Shown here piece by piece: positions 43,425 to 52,829 of a stretch of 64,000 nucleotides of DNA. The notes below the pieces were generated by a model. The model made no database searches, was not told the DNA's origin, and saw only the letters and a list, made by a program, of their open reading frames with translations. The position numbers were made by a program, and so were the translations under genes. Positions within the stretch are counted from its first letter, which is position 1. Each line of letters starts with the position of its first letter. The DNA comes from Octadecabacter arcticus 238 (GTDB lineage: Bacteria > Pseudomonadota > Alphaproteobacteria > Rhodobacterales > Rhodobacteraceae): assembly GCF_000155735.2 (NCBI RefSeq), contig NC_020908.1, positions 2,299,001 through 2,363,000 of the forward strand, written 5' to 3'.

Positions 43425-44525
43425 TTAGCTTTTCGACGGACGCGAAACGGTTCCACCGCCAACAGCAGCGCGCACACCCGTGGTGCCTGACGCGCTGGTC
43501 GGCAAGCCTTTGGCGACGCGCACGGCAAGATAGGCAAACGCCTGCGCTTCCAGCATGTCGCCGTCAAATCCTGCGTCTTCAATAGGGGCAACGGGAACGG
43601 AGCATGCGTCTGCGATCATCCGCATCAGCGTTGGGTTGCGCCGCCCGCCACCCGTCACGAACATGCGTGACGGCGCGCTGGTGCAGGCTTGCAATCCCTG
43701 CGCGACAGACGCGGCGCAGGCCATGGTCAAAGTTGCGGCGGCGTCCGCGTCCGACAGGTCTGCGACAGCGTCGGAAAGGCCCGCAAATGCATCGCGGTCC
43801 AGCGACTTTGGCGGCATCCGAAAGAAAAACGGGTGCTGCAAAAATTGATCAACGATGCCTTGATCAACCGTTCCCTTGGCCGCCAATTTTCCATCCAGAT
43901 CAAACGACTGCCCCAACCGCGCCTGCATCAAATCATTGATCGGTGCGTTGGCCGGCCCTGTATCAAACGCCAGCAAAGCCCCGTCGCTGTGCGGCAATGG
44001 CAGACTGGGGTCAATCCAAGTGATATTGCCAACACCGCCCAAGTTCAGAATAACAATCGGATCCGTCACCCCCATCTTTTTGACAAGCGCGAAGTGATAA
44101 AACGGCGCCAGAGGCGCGCCCTCACCACCCATTTGCACGTCAGTACTGCGAAAATCCCAGACCACAGTTTTGTCCAGAACATTGGCCAAAACGCTCCCAT
44201 CACCCGCCTGATGCGTGCCACGCCCCTTTGGATCGTGGGCCAAAGTCTGACCATGAAAGCCGACCAAATCGGCGTCGGCGAAACCGGTTAGAACCTGCGC
44301 ATGGACCGTTTCAATCAGCTCGAAAACATCCGCGATCTCATCTTCTGGCCACTTACCAAGTGCCGCGCGCAAGACAGTCACTTGGGCCTGCGTGTAGGGG
44401 CGAAACGCGGTGTTTCCAAACTCGAAAATCACATGTCCATCCGTCACGATCTCGGCGGCATCGACACCGTCCAGCGATGTGCCAGACATGGCACCAACGA
44501 CACGCACCACCTGATCTTTCAACAT
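43425..44525 (-). CDS. anmK: Anhydro-N-acetylmuramic acid kinase
   Basis: Phosphorylates 1,6-anhydroMurNAc from peptidoglycan recycling to MurNAc-6-phosphate. From ATG 44525 it is 366 residues; GAGGGGAA lies just upstream. The ATPase landmarks are [17 protein letters not shown] at the start, [14 protein letters not shown] near 95, [11 protein letters not shown] and [13 protein letters not shown]. The gene is divergent from tyrS with 63 bases between starts, a common pairing in alphaproteobacteria. Longer in-frame starts would enter the tyrS leader. Confidence 0.92.
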   Translation of the reverse strand: MLKDQVVRVVGAMSGTSLDGVDAAEIVTDGHVIFEFGNTAFRPYTQAQVTVLRAALGKWPEDEIADVFELIETVHAQVLTGFADADLVGFHGQTLAHDPKGRGTHQAGDGSVLANVLDKTVVWDFRSTDVQMGGEGAPLAPFYHFALVKKMGVTDPIVILNLGGVGNITWIDPSLPLPHSDGALLAFDTGPANAPINDLMQARLGQSFDLDGKLAAKGTVDQGIVDQFLQHPFFFRMPPKSLDRDAFAGLSDAVADLSDADAAATLTMACAASVAQGLQACTSAPSRMFVTGGGRRNPTLMRMIADACSVPVAPIEDAGFDGDMLEAQAFAYLAVRVAKGLPTSASGTTGVRAAVGGGTVSRPSKS

Positions 44526-44588
44526 GCTCTTCCCCTCGGCACGACTGCCCCCTATAGCATGGCCCGAAAGCATCCGAGGCAACAAGTC

Positions 44589-45842
44589 ATGACGTATCAT
44601 CCCAAATCAGATTTTATCCGCGTGATGATCGAACGCGGGTTCCTAGCCGATTGTACGGACTATCAAGGTCTGGATGAGGCATTTGCCGCAGGCGTGGTGC
44701 CCGCCTACATCGGTTTTGATGCGACGGCGAAGTCGCTGCACGTGGGATCGTTGATTCAGATCATGATGCTGCGCTGGTTGCAAAAGACCGGCCACCAACC
44801 GATTACGCTAATGGGCGGCGGCACTACAAAAGTCGGCGATCCGTCGTTTCGCGCCGATGAACGCCCTTTGCTGACGGCAGATCAGATCGACGACAACATT
44901 TCGGGCATCAAAAAGGTTTTTGCGGCCTACATTGACTACGATACGGGTGCCGCCAACAGCGCGCTGATGTTGAACAATGCCAAATGGCTGGACGGGCTGA
45001 ACTACCTCGATTTTCTGCGCGACATCGGCAAGCATTTTTCGGTGAACCGGATGCTGAGTTTCGAATCCGTGAAGTCGCGACTGGATCGCGAACAGAGTCT
45101 TAGTTTCCTTGAATTCAACTACATGATCCTGCAAGCCTACGATTTCTTGGAATTGAACCGTCGCTACGGCTGCAAATTGCAGATGGGTGGCAGCGATCAA
45201 TGGGGCAATATCGTCAACGGTATCGACCTGACGCGTCGCGTTTTGGACCACCAGATTTTCGGCCTGACATCGCCACTTTTGACCACCAGCGACGGTAAAA
45301 AGATGGGCAAATCCCTGTCTGGTGCAATCTGGTTAAACGACGAAATACTCAGTTCTTATGAATTCTGGCAGTTCTGGCGCAACACCACGGACGCAGATGT
45401 GGGTCGTTTCCTCAAGCTTTATACGGAACTTCCGGTTGAGGAATGTGACCGCCTTGGCGCGCTTGAAGGGGTTGAAATCAACGAGGCCAAGATCATCCTC
45501 GCCAACGAAGTCACAGCCCTTCTTCATGGAACAGATGCCGCGCAAGCTGCTGAAAAAACTGCGAAAGAAGTGTTCGAGAAGGGTGGCGTCGGCGATGATC
45601 TCCCAACGCTGACTTTGGCCACGTCTGACGTGGCGAGCGGTATTTCGATTGTGCAGCTCATCGTAAAATCCGGGCTGGCTGGCAGCGGCAAAGAAGCCAA
45701 AAGACTGATTTCGGAGGGTGGTGCCAAAATGAACGACGATATATTGACCGATGCCGGCCTGATGATTGACGCAGCCGACCTTGCAACGCCGATAAAACTA
45801 AGTGCGGGCAAAAAGCGCCACGCGCTTGTTCAGCTAGGTTAA
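44589..45842 (+). CDS. tyrS: Tyrosyl-tRNA synthetase
   Basis: Charges tRNA-Tyr. From ATG 44589 it is 417 residues, the usual length. The HIGH-like motif is SLHVGSL near residue 45 and the KMSKS-like motif is KKMGKSLSG near 240. [14 protein letters not shown] binds tyrosine. An S4 RNA-binding domain closes the protein ([21 protein letters not shown]). The open frame extends upstream to 44301 but that part overlaps anmK and is not protein-like. Confidence 0.95.
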   Translation: MTYHPKSDFIRVMIERGFLADCTDYQGLDEAFAAGVVPAYIGFDATAKSLHVGSLIQIMMLRWLQKTGHQPITLMGGGTTKVGDPSFRADERPLLTADQIDDNISGIKKVFAAYIDYDTGAANSALMLNNAKWLDGLNYLDFLRDIGKHFSVNRMLSFESVKSRLDREQSLSFLEFNYMILQAYDFLELNRRYGCKLQMGGSDQWGNIVNGIDLTRRVLDHQIFGLTSPLLTTSDGKKMGKSLSGAIWLNDEILSSYEFWQFWRNTTDADVGRFLKLYTELPVEECDRLGALEGVEINEAKIILANEVTALLHGTDAAQAAEKTAKEVFEKGGVGDDLPTLTLATSDVASGISIVQLIVKSGLAGSGKEAKRLISEGGAKMNDDILTDAGLMIDAADLATPIKLSAGKKRHALVQLG

Positions 45843-45944
45843 CAGCGCCAACACCGCGCCACCAATCAGCGCGATCACCAGCGCCACGCAAGCCGCTGCA
45901 AGCGGCGTGAGCCGCGGCGCTGGGATATCTGGCAGATGTTTCAT
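45834..45944 (-). CDS. Putative 36-residue single-membrane-span protein
   Basis: A short frame starts at ATG 45944 and encodes [16 protein letters not shown] followed by about 18 hydrophobic residues ([17 protein letters not shown]). It looks like a one-span membrane microprotein. The frame overlaps the end of tyrS by 9 bases on the opposite strand. There is no strong ribosome site. No family is recognised, so it is a candidate only. Confidence 0.4.
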   Translation of the reverse strand: MKHLPDIPAPRLTPLAAACVALVIALIGGAVLALLT

Positions 45945-45991
45945 GCGCACACTCAAATACTCATTTATTGCGTCATTAACCCTCTCTTATA

Positions 45992-47180
45992 CTCCTGCGC
46001 CTGAATTGACCTGACGATTTTGGGCCTGCGATTCACTTCGTCGCATGGCCAAAGGCGGTTCAGTCTGTATTTTGAGTTTATGATCAAGCAATACAAAACA
46101 GTCTCCTTATCCGACGAACAGCGCATAGCACTTGAAGCGCTTTGCCGCCGCCGCAAAGTTGACGCCCTTGTTTGGAAACGGGCGCGCGCGTTTCTTCTTT
46201 TGGACGCAGGAGAAGACGCCGGAACGGTTTGCCGGATTTTGGATATTGGCCCGACAGTTTTGACGGAGTGGCGATTTGCCTTTGCCGGTGCGGGACTATC
46301 GTTTTTCGGTCTGAAGGACTACAGCCAGCGTCAGGGTCATTTGTCCGTCGTGCAAGAGCAGGTGGTGAGAGCCCATTTCACCGCGCAGCCTGCCCGCAAT
46401 GCCGATGAGGTCTGTGCCTATGTTCTAGCCGAGTGCGACCAAAACTACAGCACGTCGGGAGCCGCCAAGCTGATGCGCCGCCTGGGGTTCGCGTATAAGA
46501 AACCACAATTGCTGCCTGCACAGGCCGATGAAGCCAAGCAGGCTGCGTTTATTGCCAAATATGAGGCCCTGATGAACGGGTTGGCCGCAGATGAGATGGT
46601 TGTCTTTTCGGACGCTGTCCACCCCGAACACCAGAGCCGCCCCGCCCATGGTTGGTTCCCCAAGGGACAAAAGACGGCCCTGAAGGCGACATCAGGGCGC
46701 AAGCGGCTCAACATTCAGGGCGCGCTTGACCTTGAGACTTTCCAGGTCACCTTTGTGGAAGGCGAGAAGATCAATGCCCAGACAACCCGACAGATGCTGG
46801 AAAAGTTGGAACGCAACAACCAAACCAAGACGGCCATCCACGTCTTTGTCGACAATGCCCGCTATCATCATGCCAAGATACTACAGCCATGGCTGGACAG
46901 CCCAGAACGTCGGGTGAAGTTGCATTTCTTGCCAGCATATGCCCCGCACCTCAACCCGATCGAGCGTCTTTGGGGTGTTATGCACAAATGGGTCACCCAC
47001 AATCGGCACTATGCAACGTTCAACCAATTCACAGAGGCCATTTTCGACTTCTTCCGCAAGACCCTGCCAGAAAAATGGCCAGAGTTCCGCGACACCGTCA
47101 CCGACAACTTCCGCGTCATATCGCTCAAGGAATACAAAGTGATTTGAGGGGAAAACCTCAGGTCAATTCAGGCGCGGGAG
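45992..47180 (+). mobile_element. Complete IS630-family element
   Basis: The element is 1,189 bases. Terminal inverted repeats of about 23 bases with one mismatch begin CTCCTGCGCC on the left and, in complement, CTCCCGCGCC on the right. A TA dinucleotide flanks each end (45990-45991 and 47181-47182), the target duplication typical of IS630/Tc1. It carries one unbroken transposase and sits in the gap between tyrS and the FemAB/GNAT gene without breaking either. Confidence 0.9.
46080..47147 (+). CDS. IS630-family transposase
   Basis: DDE transposase of 355 residues in a single frame. The N-terminal helix-turn-helix is at about 10-70 (EALCRRRKVDALVWKRARAFLLL). The catalytic residues are the Asp in VVFSDAVHPEH, the Asp in IHVFVDNARYHH and the Glu in APHLNPIERLWGVMH. 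There is no sign of frameshift or truncation. With intact ends the element may still be active. Confidence 0.93.
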   Translation: MIKQYKTVSLSDEQRIALEALCRRRKVDALVWKRARAFLLLDAGEDAGTVCRILDIGPTVLTEWRFAFAGAGLSFFGLKDYSQRQGHLSVVQEQVVRAHFTAQPARNADEVCAYVLAECDQNYSTSGAAKLMRRLGFAYKKPQLLPAQADEAKQAAFIAKYEALMNGLAADEMVVFSDAVHPEHQSRPAHGWFPKGQKTALKATSGRKRLNIQGALDLETFQVTFVEGEKINAQTTRQMLEKLERNNQTKTAIHVFVDNARYHHAKILQPWLDSPERRVKLHFLPAYAPHLNPIERLWGVMHKWVTHNRHYATFNQFTEAIFDFFRKTLPEKWPEFRDTVTDNFRVISLKEYKVI

Positions 47181-47208
47181 TATAGATAAACATGGGGTTA
47201 ATGGCGCA

Positions 47209-48015
47209 ATGACAGCTGCCACCCTTCCCCTTCCCCTGCAACAATCGAGCGCGTTTGCCCGTGCGTTGACGGCGTTCGGGGCGCAGGTCTCGTGCGATGA
47301 CCCTGTCATCCTCAACCGGCATTTCGGACCACTGGGGCGGATCGGTTTCACATCACGCGGACCGCTAAACACCGACCACATGCGCGATCTTCGCAGCGAC
47401 GGATTGCGCGTCTTCAACGCGGAACATGATCGTCCTCAAATCTACAAAGCTGCTGGTTTTCGCCAGATCATTACCCCGGCGCACATGGCGCAGTGGGACC
47501 TGAGCCCCAGTGCGAAAGATCGCCGGACTGCCATGCATCCAAAATGGCGCAATCAATTGCGCAAAGCCGAAGCCTGCAATCTGCGCATTCGTGAGGTAGC
47601 GTGGGACGGCGCGCCGCACCCGCTTTTTACCCACGCCGATGCACTGGCACAAAGGCGGCGATACAAGCCGTTGCCGACAGCCCTTCTCGCGATATTTGCC
47701 AGTATCGCCCCTAACTGTGCGTTGATTTTTGAAGCCTACGACAAAGGTCTGTTAATCGCCGCCATTCTGGTTCTGCGTCACGGACCAACTGCCACCTATC
47801 AAACTGCATGGACCAGCGCGCAGGGCCGCATCTGCCACGCCCACAATCTACTGCTGTCCCACAGCGCAAACCGCCTTGCCACTTTAGGCCATAAAACTTT
47901 CGATCTCGGATTGGTCGAAACCGACCATGCAGCGCCCCTCGCGCGGTTTAAACTGCGCACAGGCGCGCACGTGCGCAAGCTTGGCGGCACTTGGATCGCG
48001 TTTCTGGGCCTGTAA
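47209..48015 (+). CDS. FemAB/GNAT-type N-acyltransferase
   Basis: Protein of 268 residues with the GNAT fold of the FemAB-like (BioF2-like) acetyltransferases. Landmarks are HPKWRNQLRKAEACNLRI at about 105-122, then YKPLPTALLAIF and ALIFEAYDKGLLIAAILVLRHGPTATYQT, given here as short landmarks of the second GNAT half, and the end FDLGLVETDHAAPLARFKLRTGA. Substrate unknown; relatives modify amino groups of peptides or lipids. The IS630 element ends 28 bases before the start codon and may have displaced its promoter. Confidence 0.75.
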   Translation: MTAATLPLPLQQSSAFARALTAFGAQVSCDDPVILNRHFGPLGRIGFTSRGPLNTDHMRDLRSDGLRVFNAEHDRPQIYKAAGFRQIITPAHMAQWDLSPSAKDRRTAMHPKWRNQLRKAEACNLRIREVAWDGAPHPLFTHADALAQRRRYKPLPTALLAIFASIAPNCALIFEAYDKGLLIAAILVLRHGPTATYQTAWTSAQGRICHAHNLLLSHSANRLATLGHKTFDLGLVETDHAAPLARFKLRTGAHVRKLGGTWIAFLGL

Positions 48016-48107
48016 ACCCGTATGCCCCACTGGCCTCCACGACGTTGATGCCGTAACAGATAAACACTGACGGCCCGACATTGTTCCAGACCAGCCAAGA
48101 GACCGCC

Positions 48108-48521
48108 ATGACCGACACCATCCTTTCCCGCTGCGAGGCTATTGGCCTGCGCCTCACTGAACAGCGCCGCACCATCGCGGGTGTGCTTGAGGCGTCAGAT
48201 GACCACCCAGATGTAGAAGAGCTGTACAACCGTGCGTCAGCAGCCGACCCGCGCATTTCATTGGCAACGGTCTACCGCACGGTCAAATTGTTCGAAGAAT
48301 CCGGCATTCTGGAAAAACATGACTTCGGCGACGGCCGCGCACGCTATGAAACGGCGGATCGTGAACATCATGACCACCTGATTGATCTGCAATCGGGCGA
48401 AGTGATCGAGTTCATCGATGCCGAAATTGAAGCCTTGCAAGAACGCATCGCCGACAAGCTCGGATTTGAGCTGAAGGGTCACCGATTGGAATTATACGGT
48501 GTGCCAAAAAAGCCCGACTAG
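48108..48521 (+). CDS. fur: Fur-family metalloregulator (Fur/Mur type)
   Basis: Metal-dependent DNA-binding repressor, 137 residues from ATG 48108. A winged helix lies at about 10-85 (LRLTEQRRTIAGVLEA, SLATVYRTVKLFEESGIL). The dimer/metal region has EHHDHLIDLQSGEVIEF. The C-terminal cysteine pairs of gammaproteobacterial Fur are absent, as in alphaproteobacterial Mur proteins that answer to manganese. So Mur-like function is more likely than iron control. A VIT-family metal transporter lies 28 kb away, but no operator was found to tie the two. Confidence 0.88.
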   Translation: MTDTILSRCEAIGLRLTEQRRTIAGVLEASDDHPDVEELYNRASAADPRISLATVYRTVKLFEESGILEKHDFGDGRARYETADREHHDHLIDLQSGEVIEFIDAEIEALQERIADKLGFELKGHRLELYGVPKKPD

Positions 48522-48704
48522 AACGGCACCGCGACGCGTCAATCGGTTGATTGTGCGGCGCATGCAGTTGGTGCGGCGAACGATTTGGCCGCAAACACGA
48601 AACTAAAAACCGTTTTAACTCAATACCCTTGCTCTCCAATTGGCACAAGCGTACCACCAGAATTGAACGGTTCAGGCACAGCCCCCACATTAAGGACAGC
48701 TAGT

Positions 48705-49595
48705 ATGGAAAACCTCCGCGGAGCGGCGTTTATGACGTTTTCGATGCTGGCGTTTGCAATCGAAGACGTGTTGATCAAAACCTTGGGCGCGCGCATCCCG
48801 GGTGGCCAGATCATCTCCGTTATTGGCGCGGGTGGCGCACTGGCATTTGCACTTTGGTTTATCGCCAAGGGCCAACCGGTGTTCGTAGCTGCCCACCTGA
48901 ACCGACGCGTCTGGCTGCGCGGGTTCTTTGAGGTTGCGGGCACGATGTTGTTCATCAGCGCCCTTTTGCGGCTTGACGTGACGATGCTGTCGGCAATCAT
49001 CCAAGCCACACCACTGGTGGTCGCTATGGGTGGCGCGGTGTTTTTGGGGCAATCTGTTGGCTGGAAACGGTGGACTGCGATCCTTGTGGGTTTTGTCGGG
49101 GTTCTGATAATCATCCGTCCCGGGCTGGACGGCGTATCAGTCGCGATCCTGATAGGCGTTGGCGGGATGCTGGGCCTTGCGGGGCGCGATCTGGCAACCC
49201 GTTCGATCATAGTCCCGATCTCTGGCGCGCACCTGTCCTTGCATGCCTTTCTTTTGTTGGTCCCCGCTGGTTTGGCCCTGTGCTGGCTAAACGGCGAAAC
49301 GATTGTGGCAATGTCAGCTTTAGACAGCGCGACCCTTGTGGGGTGCGTCGCGGTCGCATTGGCGGCCTATCTCAGCATTGTTGCCGCGACCCGTGCGGGC
49401 GATGCTGCGTTCATTTCGATGTTTCGCTACACGCGGATGTTGTTCGCACTAGTCCTTGGCATGGTCATTTTGAACGAACGCCCCGACGCCATGACGCTGA
49501 TCGGCGTCGCCATCGTCATCGCCGCGGGATTGTTCACTTTCATCCGCGAAGCCCGCGCGCGGCGCACTTCCCAAGCCGCAGCTGAGCCGCTATAG
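48705..49595 (+). CDS. EamA-family (DMT) transporter
   Basis: Ten-helix drug/metabolite transporter-superfamily permease of 296 residues built from two EamA repeats (about 1-140 and 150-285). I chose ATG 48705 with AAGGA eight bases upstream; the open frame to the left has no membrane character. Landmarks are FSMLAFAIEDVLIKTLG in helix 1 and FISMFRYTRMLFALVLG near the end. Substrate unknown, probably an amino acid or small metabolite. Confidence 0.86.
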   Translation: MENLRGAAFMTFSMLAFAIEDVLIKTLGARIPGGQIISVIGAGGALAFALWFIAKGQPVFVAAHLNRRVWLRGFFEVAGTMLFISALLRLDVTMLSAIIQATPLVVAMGGAVFLGQSVGWKRWTAILVGFVGVLIIIRPGLDGVSVAILIGVGGMLGLAGRDLATRSIIVPISGAHLSLHAFLLLVPAGLALCWLNGETIVAMSALDSATLVGCVAVALAAYLSIVAATRAGDAAFISMFRYTRMLFALVLGMVILNERPDAMTLIGVAIVIAAGLFTFIREARARRTSQAAAEPL

Positions 49596-49613
49596 GTTTG
49601 GTATCATCCCATT

Positions 49614-49625
49614 GTTTGCGCTAAC
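49614..49625. promoter_or_regulatory. LacI-type operator upstream of eno
   Basis: GTTTGCGCTAAC differs at one position from the perfect palindrome upstream of zwf. It ends 39 bases before the eno start codon. Two near-identical sites before two central carbon genes suggest one shared regulator. Confidence 0.6.
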
Positions 49626-49661
49626 ACCGCTCACCCTGATAAATATTCGCCAAAGGAATAA

Positions 49662-50939
<1,278 letters not shown>

Positions 50940-50960
50940 TTCTTGCACAACAACAGATTG

Positions 50961-50984
50961 GGCCCCCATTCGTGGGGGCCTTTT
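50961..50984 (+). terminator. Rho-independent terminator of eno
   Basis: An eight-base-pair stem GGCCCCCA/TGGGGGCC with a TTCG tetraloop is followed by TTTT, 21 bases after the eno stop. It is one of the clearest terminators in the window. Confidence 0.93.
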
Positions 50985-50998
50985 GCCATTTATGCCGC

Positions 50999-52060
50999 CT
51001 ACTGGAATCGATCGGGACGGTACGGGGCCAACAGCGCGTGATACTCCGCACCCTGCCCCAAGACCTCAGCCGCCACAGCCTCACCCGCAATCGCCGCCAA
51101 GGTCACACCCGAATGCATCACCGCAATGTGCAGGCCCGTCGGTCCCGCGGCCCCGATTACAGGTAAACCGTCTGCGGGCATCGGCCGATAGGCCAGCGCT
51201 ACACGGTCCCAGTCCAGCGTTGCACCCGCCACCATCGGGTCCAGCCAGCGCAACACCCGTGCCGCGATGTCTTCTGGCCGTTCCGTCACGTCTGTTGCGT
51301 TATCGCCTTGGTGGTTGGCAACCGCTGACGCCAATATCCGACCATCTGGCAACTGGCGCACTTCGCCGTGCGGCGTCACCAAAACATGCGCAATTTTCAC
51401 AGCAACCGGCTTTGTCGTCACAAATACACCGGGGCGCACCAGCATCGGCAATTTGACCGCAACACTGGATAAAACGTCGGGCGATCCCGTGCCCGCCGCA
51501 ACCACAACACGCGGCGCTTCGATCCGCCCGACTGTCGTCTCAACCCCGCAAACCGTCCCGGCGTTCTGGGCAATGCCAAGCACCTGAACGCCCGACACAA
51601 CCTGCGCGCCCGAAGCCGTCAGCAACGCGGCGGCCACCGCGCCTGCGTCCGCTGCGCCTTCGTCAGGAAACTGCAATATATCACTGGGCAACCCGCGAAC
51701 GTCAGGCTCCAACGCCTGCGCCTCGCGGTGGCTTAGATGCGCAACCGGATAGCCAAGGGCCGCCAAATCCGCCTTCATCTTTTGCAACGCAGTGCCTTGC
51801 TCTTCCCACCAAAGTGCCCCTGACATCTGTACCGCCAGATCGGGTTGCACTGCCATAAGCCGCCCATACGCCGCAATTCCCGCAACCCGCAGACGGTGAT
51901 GCGCGGCATCGGCGTAAAAGCTCGCGTTGATCCAACCGAACGACTGCGAACTGGCGCCAGCAGCGCCGCCATCAATCACGACAACCTCGGCTCCACGCTG
52001 GGACAGATGCCACGCAATTGACGCCCCAATAATCCCCGCGCCGACAACGATCACTTTCAT
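50999..52060 (-). CDS. FAD-dependent oxidoreductase (D-amino acid/glycine oxidase-like)
   Basis: DAO-family flavoenzyme of 353 residues that would oxidise an amine or amino acid. The FAD Rossmann motif VIVVGAGIIGASIAWHLSQ is at residues 3-21, and the C-terminal FAD contact is the GLHIAVMHSGVTLAAIAGE region near 310. The substrate is unknown. It converges on eno and its terminator. It diverges from the cupin gene with 59 bases between starts. Confidence 0.87.
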   Translation of the reverse strand: MKVIVVGAGIIGASIAWHLSQRGAEVVVIDGGAAGASSQSFGWINASFYADAAHHRLRVAGIAAYGRLMAVQPDLAVQMSGALWWEEQGTALQKMKADLAALGYPVAHLSHREAQALEPDVRGLPSDILQFPDEGAADAGAVAAALLTASGAQVVSGVQVLGIAQNAGTVCGVETTVGRIEAPRVVVAAGTGSPDVLSSVAVKLPMLVRPGVFVTTKPVAVKIAHVLVTPHGEVRQLPDGRILASAVANHQGDNATDVTERPEDIAARVLRWLDPMVAGATLDWDRVALAYRPMPADGLPVIGAAGPTGLHIAVMHSGVTLAAIAGEAVAAEVLGQGAEYHALLAPYRPDRFQ

Positions 52061-52119
52061 GGTGTTCCCCTTGTAATTTTTCTCGTGGTCTTTCCTGATT
52101 CAAAGCCTAACTTGTAGAC

Positions 52120-52539
52120 ATGACAGCTCAAGACATCATCGATGCCCTGTATCTCGCGCCCCACCCTGAGGGCGGTTTTTATCGCCAAACCTGGGCCGAC
52201 ACGACCTCCGATGGTCGCGCAACGGGAACCTGCATCTACTTTCTGCTTAAATCGGGCATGGCAAGCCACTGGCACCGCGTTGATGCCGTCGAAATCTGGC
52301 ACTATCACGCCGGCGCGCCCCTCATATTGAGCGTATCTGAAACAGACTTCGGCCCCAAGACTGACCACCGCCTCGGCCCGGACATTTTAACGGGTGATCG
52401 CCCACAAGGTATCGTTCCAAAAGACGCTTGGCAGGCCGCCCGTACCACGGGCGATTGGACGTTGGTCAGCTGCACTGTCAGCCCCGGTTTCTCATTTGAC
52501 GGCTTCACCCTCGCCGAACCGGATTTCAAAATCCCTTAA
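52120..52539 (+). CDS. Cupin domain protein (DUF985/cupin_5)
   Basis: Small beta-barrel protein of 139 residues of the DUF985 family. The start LYLAPHPEGGFYRQTWAD is the family signature, with the metal-binding residues in SHWHRVDAVEIWHYHAG, and FSFDGFTLA near the end. No function is established for the family. ATG 52120 fits the usual N-terminus. Confidence 0.87.
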   Translation: MTAQDIIDALYLAPHPEGGFYRQTWADTTSDGRATGTCIYFLLKSGMASHWHRVDAVEIWHYHAGAPLILSVSETDFGPKTDHRLGPDILTGDRPQGIVPKDAWQAARTTGDWTLVSCTVSPGFSFDGFTLAEPDFKIP

Positions 52540-52567
52540 CGTCTAGCCCTTGCTTGCCGCGTCTATG

Positions 52568-52586
52568 CTTCAAAAATATCCCGGGG
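52568..52586. repeat. Copy of the CAAAAATATCCCGGGG intergenic repeat
   Basis: CTTCAAAAATATCCCGGGG here matches CTTTCAAAATATCCCGGGG at 37042-37060 almost exactly. Both copies lie just beyond a coding sequence and are followed by GC-rich sequence. It appears to be a dispersed element of this genome family. Confidence 0.55.
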
Positions 52587-52656
52587 TGGAGTGCGCAGGA
52601 CGGGGGCTGGCAACCCTCAATCGGATTTGGGATGCAAATTCGATCGAAACGACCCC

Positions 52657-52686
52657 AAAAAAAAGCGGGGACCGAAGCCCCCGCTT
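52657..52686 (-). terminator. Rho-independent terminator of nrdJ
   Basis: On the minus strand AAGCGGGG pairs with CCCCGCTT and is followed by a run of T's. It lies about 145 bases beyond the nrdJ stop. A second hairpin (GAAACGCC/GGCGTTTC, about 52754-52774) without a T-run lies between them. Confidence 0.8.
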
Positions 52687-52829
52687 AGTTTCGTCGTCCA
52701 AGCTCATTTTAATGTACCGCCCGGTATTCTGCCTGCGGCCTGAACGTCTCCGATGAAACGCCCTCAGGCGTTTCGTCAAGGCGGCATCGTACATCGTATT
52801 GCAATATTCAAATGCCGCCCCGAACCTTT

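Noticed and set aside
52570..52794. - strand frame of 74 codons after nrdJ
   Set aside because: It reads straight through the nrdJ terminator and lacks a ribosome site.
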